Shown here in pieces: positions 59,527 to 64,000 of a stretch of 64,000 nucleotides of DNA (position 1 is its first letter; each line of letters begins with the position of its first letter). Origin of the DNA: Laetiporus sulphureus 93-53 (Eukaryota; Basidiomycota; Agaricomycetes; Polyporales; Laetiporaceae). A program made the position numbers and the translations under genes. The stretch is from the NCBI RefSeq assembly GCF_001632365.1, contig NW_024468545.1, positions 153,902 to 217,901 of the forward strand, given 5' to 3'. The notes under the pieces are model-generated. The model had not been told where the DNA came from and searched no databases. It saw nothing but the letters and a program-made list of their open reading frames with translations.

Positions 59527-60376
59527 TTACCAAGTCCCCAAACACCGAAGGTCGGACTCTAGAGCCCGAACATTTTGCAGCGTATAGCAAGCCGAGCGTC
59601 TCCCGCGCGCATCCTCACGCGACTTGCAGAGAATCGCCAACTCGTCCACTCCCAGCAGCCGCGCGTCCCTCAGAGAGATGGGGCCCCGTCTCTCACAGAT
59701 GTCCAAGCGTGCCTTTTCGAGCAAGTCTGGCAAATCATATTGGCGGGCCATCACGATGCGCTGAGCAAGTGACCCTGACCGAGTAGCTTTCTCAACGGCG
59801 AATTCGCGCACGTCGTCCATCTGATACTTCGTGGCCAGCTCTATGACCGACATCCACTCGTCGAAGGTGTGCAGGTCCATGCAGCGGAAATCACTAGAAA
59901 AACATGGTTAGATACAAAGGCTGAACAGAACTCGGAGAATACCTAGGATAGAGCACTGCCAAGAGCCTCTCGAAGTCGATGGCCGATGTTCCCTCAAGGC
60001 GGATGGGATTGCCATCAGAATTGCCCACCTTAGATACGTTATCCGGAGGAATCAGGGAGAACATCGTTTCGAAGACCACTGATCTGCTTTGCAGAACAGA
60101 GCGATGTATCTTGAATAACGTGAATTCGATCTGATATAGAACATTGCGACAATGAGCTCGAAACATTCTTCGTCTTCAAATGCCGGACCAACTAACCAAG
60201 AAAATCTCGTTGCCATCTTCAATGTAAAATCTGTTATGCTTCTCACAGAAATCGCTGATCGCAGTCCTGTTCCATGGCACCTTGCAAGTAAAAAGCCACG
60301 AGCATCGCAATCTCAAACGACGACACCGGGTGAGGACCTGAGCACGGATTACCGGACTGATCTCGAAAGCGATCAT
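59527..60376 (-). CDS. BTB/POZ domain protein (copy 3)
   Basis: Three exons: 60376-60197, 60130-59943, 59893-59527; 244 residues if translation starts at 60376. The layout and splice phases match copy 1 exactly: FYIEDGNEIFL | IEFTLFKIHRSVL ... VVFETMFSL ... NPIRLEGTSAIDFERLLAVLYP, then LHTFDEWMSVIELATKYQMDDVREFAV and LAQRIVMARQYDLPDLLEKARL. The second exon is the same length as in copy 1 (188 bp). As there, the region before the FYIEDGN motif is uncertain. The two intact copies differ at many residues, so the duplication is not recent. Confidence 0.8.
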
Positions 60377-60849
60377 CCACAAGAGGAGGAGGAGTAGGAA
60401 AACCCTGAGCGAGGATCGGAGGTACGTTTCAGTCGTGGAGCACCGTTGCCTTTTGCCCAACCGATTGGGCTCTCCACAGTAAAGAGCGATGACCCGCTCA
60501 TGAACTACAAATCGTCCAGTCTGTATCTACCAAAGCGGGAAACCGGCCGCGACGCACCTTTCCACAACAGTCCCGTCCGCTGCCTGGGAATCGACAAGAG
60601 AGGTGCGCGCAGCATTACTGTCGAGAGAGGTGGTGGCCTATCTGATTGCCTGGTTCGACTGGGCACGTTGAGGGCACGTTGTGATATGCATGGTCGCGTG
60701 ACCGCGTCTTCGCGACGTGTCAGTTCCCGCGCGAAGTCCGTCGACGTCATAAGTAATACCCTCCGCGCGCTCAGGCTGTCAAGTTAGTGTGAGCGGCTAT
60801 CCAAATGCGACGTTGACCTCGTATATTCACCTGCACTCATCGGCCTCGC
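60377..60849. promoter_or_regulatory. Divergent region between BTB copy 3 and the carrier
   Basis: 470 bp between outward-facing genes, expected to hold both promoters. No extra gene seen. Confidence 0.4.
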
Positions 60850-62182
60850 ATGACCTCCTCCCTCCCGCCGCTCATCCAGGCCTGTTCGGGCGCGCTCGCC
60901 AGTGCGTCCGCCAATGCTATCTCCTATCCGCTAGACCTGGTGGCGACGAGGGTACAGACAACGAGGAATCCTCATTTGCACGGTGAGCGCAAAGGTCTAG
61001 TCTCGGAATTCAGAGATTGATGGCCCGTATATCTTCGAGGCGCAATGCGCATCCTTCGGCATATCCTGCGCACGCAGGGGCTGTCTGGACTCTACGAAGG
61101 TCTCGGAGCAGATACTGCATCTACTGTTGTGTCAAAGTAAGGTCCGGAATAATGCTCTGTACTGCATGGCACTCACGTGTGACGTTGACGTCCGCATCCA
61201 GCTTCCTATACTTCTACTTCTACACCCTCCTCCATGCCATCGTCGCCAGGCGGCGCGCCCATTCATCCGCGCCACTTTTGACTGCACTCAAGCGCGCTCT
61301 GACAGCCCCCACTCCACCAGTCCCACTGGGAATATCCGCAGAGCTTGCAGTTGGGTTTGTCGCGGGGGTGGCAAGTCGTGCCGTGTCCACACCTCTGAGC
61401 GTCATCACCATTCGCCTACAAAGCGGCGACGAAGACGACGACGAAGATAGCACAGCAGCCGCGACGGAGCACAATGAGAGTGGAAAGCGGGAGGCAGGAG
61501 TACCGAGTCCGGTCAAGACGCGCGAGAGCTTGATGGACGTCGTGAGGAGCGTATATGCGGAACAGGGCTTCCGCGGCTTCTGGGCAGGTGAGCGTTGTCG
61601 AATCTCCTCCTCTTGCATGGCCATCGACCTGCTGCCTACAGGTTTCGCCCCAACCCTTCCTCTCGCACTCACTCCCGCTCTAACGCTGCTCCTCTACCAA
61701 CTCCTTCGGCAGCTCCGCCTCCCGTCCGTCTCCTCGGTTCGTAGGCCGGCCTACGCCGCAGTTAGAACCTTCATAGATGGCGCATGTGCGAACGCGCTGG
61801 CGCTGGCTCTGCTGTACCCGTTGATTCTGGCGAAGGTGCGCGTGCAAGCATGGCATTCGGATCCTGTTCCTGCCGCAAAGACCGAACCACCTGCGGCGTT
61901 GGGAAATGGACAAGCGTCAGAAGCGCGGAGGAGGGAGGATGCCCCTACAATGCTGGATATATGGCGTGTCGCGCATGCAACGCGCGGATGGGCAGGCCTG
62001 TACGATGGGCTGGGAACGCAGCTCGTGAAGGGATTTGTGAGCCAAGGAGTAACAATGATGGTGAAACAGCGGCAAGTTCTTCTGTAAACTTTGCGCATTT
62101 TTTAATCTGATGGCTGATTTGCTATTCATGCGCGTTCAGGATCGAGCATGCAGTTGTGAAGATCTACCTCCGAGGCCACTGA
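60850..62182 (+). CDS. Mitochondrial-carrier-family protein (peroxisomal adenine-nucleotide carrier like)
   Basis: Five exons: 60850-60982, 61040-61136, 61202-61587, 61642-62071, 62140-62182; 362 residues. Three carrier repeats are visible with the Px(D/E)xx(K/R)-type helices SYPLDLVATRVQTT, STPLSVITIRLQS and LYPLILAKVRVQ, each followed by a matching loop (GLSGLYEGLGADTAST, GFRGFWAG, GWAGLYDGLGTQLVKG). The second and third repeats have lost the acidic residue, as in ANT1/PMP47-type carriers of peroxisomes, hence the assignment. The last intron starts with GC (cg|gcaagt) and ends in cag; only this join gives the tail RIEHAVVKIYLRGH. The first intron ends in GAG. An acidic loop rich in Asp and Glu lies between repeats. 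Confidence 0.85.
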
Positions 62183-64000
62183 CTTGACTCCGCGTAAGCT
62201 TTCGCTTAGTCTTGCTAGAGAGAACACGAATGCGTGAACACACCGGGGACAAATGGATTAGATACCACTGCCATTGCTGGATTCTGCAGCAATGTTAGGG
62301 CTTGAGCGCTTACTGCGAAGCGTGACGCGCGTCGCATATTGCACGTGATGTATGTAGTCACATCACCAAGCGCGATCGATCGGGCCGGCTTAGTTCAATC
62401 TCGGCCTTTCACTCCGGTGTTTCTAATTCACAAACGCTCTAAGTACTCCTTGTTTTGAAAGCTTCAATGAATCTTCACGACATCTGAGCGAGAATAGTAA
62501 CCTGAATCACGATTCGGTTTATCTGGGTAATTCTGGCCCTCGTGGTCGCGGGGTCGGAGAACCTGCGATCATTCTTCAATGGGACAGCTCCTGCATGGAC
62601 GCTGAAGCGAGTCACTCGTTGCTTTAGATAGGCTTCGAAGGTATAAGGTTCTTGCATCAGACAAGGCCTTCTCTCAAGCTCTCGACCCGTCCTGCATGGT
62701 CGAAAGTCTAGTGGAAGCACAGAGCAACGCGTTTTGGGACAAAAGACAAAGCGCTACGTACATTATTTTTAATCAGCAGTTCTCTCACCGCCTCGCTGAC
62801 AATCTGTCGCGATAGGGAAAATCGGTCGGAGTTGCAGGAATTGCTGTGCGAGATGTTCTTTGCCTTTGGACGAATGGTACTCTGTACCGGAACTTGCTTC
62901 TTAGGAATCCCACGAAAAGTATGTTTCCCCGAAGAGACCGCCTCATCCTGTCAGAAAACGAAGTTTCAAGTACGTCGTGTCCTTGGATGCGACACCAATA
63001 CGGTGTTCTGCTACAGACCATCGATAGATATGACTACACTAAGCACAGGAACTCGCTACCCGGCCCCGACGGTCCTTTCCTTTCCCTTAGACGTTGCTCA
63101 ATGTCGGTGTGGACTCTCGCCCAATATTCATCTTTTCGAGGGATCCCGCTCATATGGGTACTCATCGTTGCTGCAATGTGGCGTTACCGAAATGTGGCGC
63201 TGCAATCGTCTTGGCATATCTTGCGATTGCGGTTCCAGCTTCGGGACGGTTGTCGTGTGCTCTGATGGCGACTGAAATATCGATGCTGAACGAAAATAAA
63301 TTTGGAGTGAATGCGCGGATCGGTGTCATTCCAACATAATGGAGCCTCCGTCAGTAGCCTTCTGTACTAGTGCATTTCGTCCTTCAAGCTAAACCTTACG
63401 GCTGTTCTGGGTGAGTATCGATTGGTTCTCTTATTCCTCGTGCCGCGGATACTCGTTTTTGATGCGCTTACAGGGGGGCATGACTCGTGAGTTCTGTCAA
63501 CAAAGTAACAGTCTAGTGCAAGAGGTATCATGCTTTGATACGGGTCGTTGCAGTACGGTGCTTCGGATCGAGAATTCACGTTGTGCGGTCTGATGAATTG
63601 TGCGGTTTGATGCTGTCTGTAACGGAACCGCGCGCTACAAGTACTATCACTGCTGGAGTGAGCCCTTGGCCCAACGTCTCGCATCGGTTAGCCCGGTCAG
63701 AGTATGCGGACCCCTTAAGAGAGTCAGCTGAAGGGACCCTTCGATCAGTGGGTACCTCCTCAGCAATCGCTCTGTTATTTTTTGACTCATTAATCCTCGA
63801 CATGGGACAACTGAAAGCGTTCGCCAAATCAAAACAGACGGATCATGAGAACGCACATCCGCACCGCCACGTACCGTAAGCAGAACAAGTTCTACGTTCT
63901 TCCAATTTCATTGGCTCAGATGCACCCTCTCTCAGAAATCGCGCCGATATCCTGCATTCCACGAAGTGCCGTAAACACGGGCCGCGTATCTACTCGGTCG
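62183..64000. other. Final 1.8 kb, no supportable gene
   Basis: Frames at 62832-63275 and 62846-63265 overlap on one strand and another lies on the opposite strand; none has a recognised motif or splice pattern. Cysteine-rich translations here are an effect of base composition. Confidence 0.45.

Noticed and set aside
61017..62087. Apparent 356-residue single ORF on the plus strand
   Set aside because: It reads through two introns of the carrier gene and uses the wrong frame at its start; the five-exon model restores the carrier motifs.
62832..63275. 147-codon cysteine-rich frame near the right end
   Set aside because: An overlapping frame of similar length lies on the same strand; the cysteines follow no repeating spacing and no splice pattern fits.

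Overview
The window is a piece of a filamentous basidiomycete nuclear genome, most likely an agaricomycete (mushroom or polypore type). The evidence is dense, intron-rich genes on both strands, introns mostly 48-65 bp with GT-AG ends, proteins that read as basidiomycete versions of conserved eukaryotic families, and lineage-typical families (expanded BTB proteins, CRN-like/kinase pseudogenes, proteinase-K-like subtilases). A 100-base run of N at 32519-32618 marks an assembly gap. Gene models were built by hand, joining frames at splice sites so that the conserved protein is continuous. No database search was possible, so names rest on motif recognition.

Layout. 1-3962: a minus-strand, gag-only LTR retrotransposon, next to a small AT-rich ORF remnant. 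4559-14450: a cAMP-dependent protein kinase catalytic subunit (minus), an ArsB/CitT-type permease (plus) and the chromatin remodeller SWR1 (minus). 15490-19089: a kinesin-13-like motor, acylphosphatase and a small membrane protein (all plus). 20327-22031: a secreted subtilisin-like protease (minus). 24028-27652: a 16-exon SulP transporter with a STAS domain (plus). 28360-30816: an unrecognised protein and a LYR-motif protein (both minus). 30817-34277 is gene-poor, holding a 151-bp direct repeat and the gap. 34497-39622: two unrecognised proteins and an Sld7-like replication factor. 40340-43375: a putative cyclase/hydrolase with a decayed copy of its 3' end, then a CRN-header/kinase pseudogene. 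45714-50434: a FAM210/DUF1279 protein and the helicase CHL1, divergently arranged. 50677-54116: a tiny Cys/His-rich protein in four exons and a 3-hydroxyacyl-CoA dehydrogenase with a 7-nt micro-exon. 56291-60376: three tandem BTB genes, the middle one dead. 60850-62182: a mitochondrial-carrier-family protein with a GC-AG intron. The last 1.8 kb shows no supportable gene.

The genes do not form a metabolic cluster. They are mostly housekeeping (chromatin, replication and cohesion, mitochondrial function, beta-oxidation, transport) interspersed with accessory patches (retroelement, pseudogenes, BTB array). I did not find a convincing new multi-gene system. The most interesting items are the gag-only retroelement with two zinc knuckles, the PKA activation-loop substitution, the 7-nt exon, the small Cys/His-rich protein, and the visible birth-and-death of duplicated genes.
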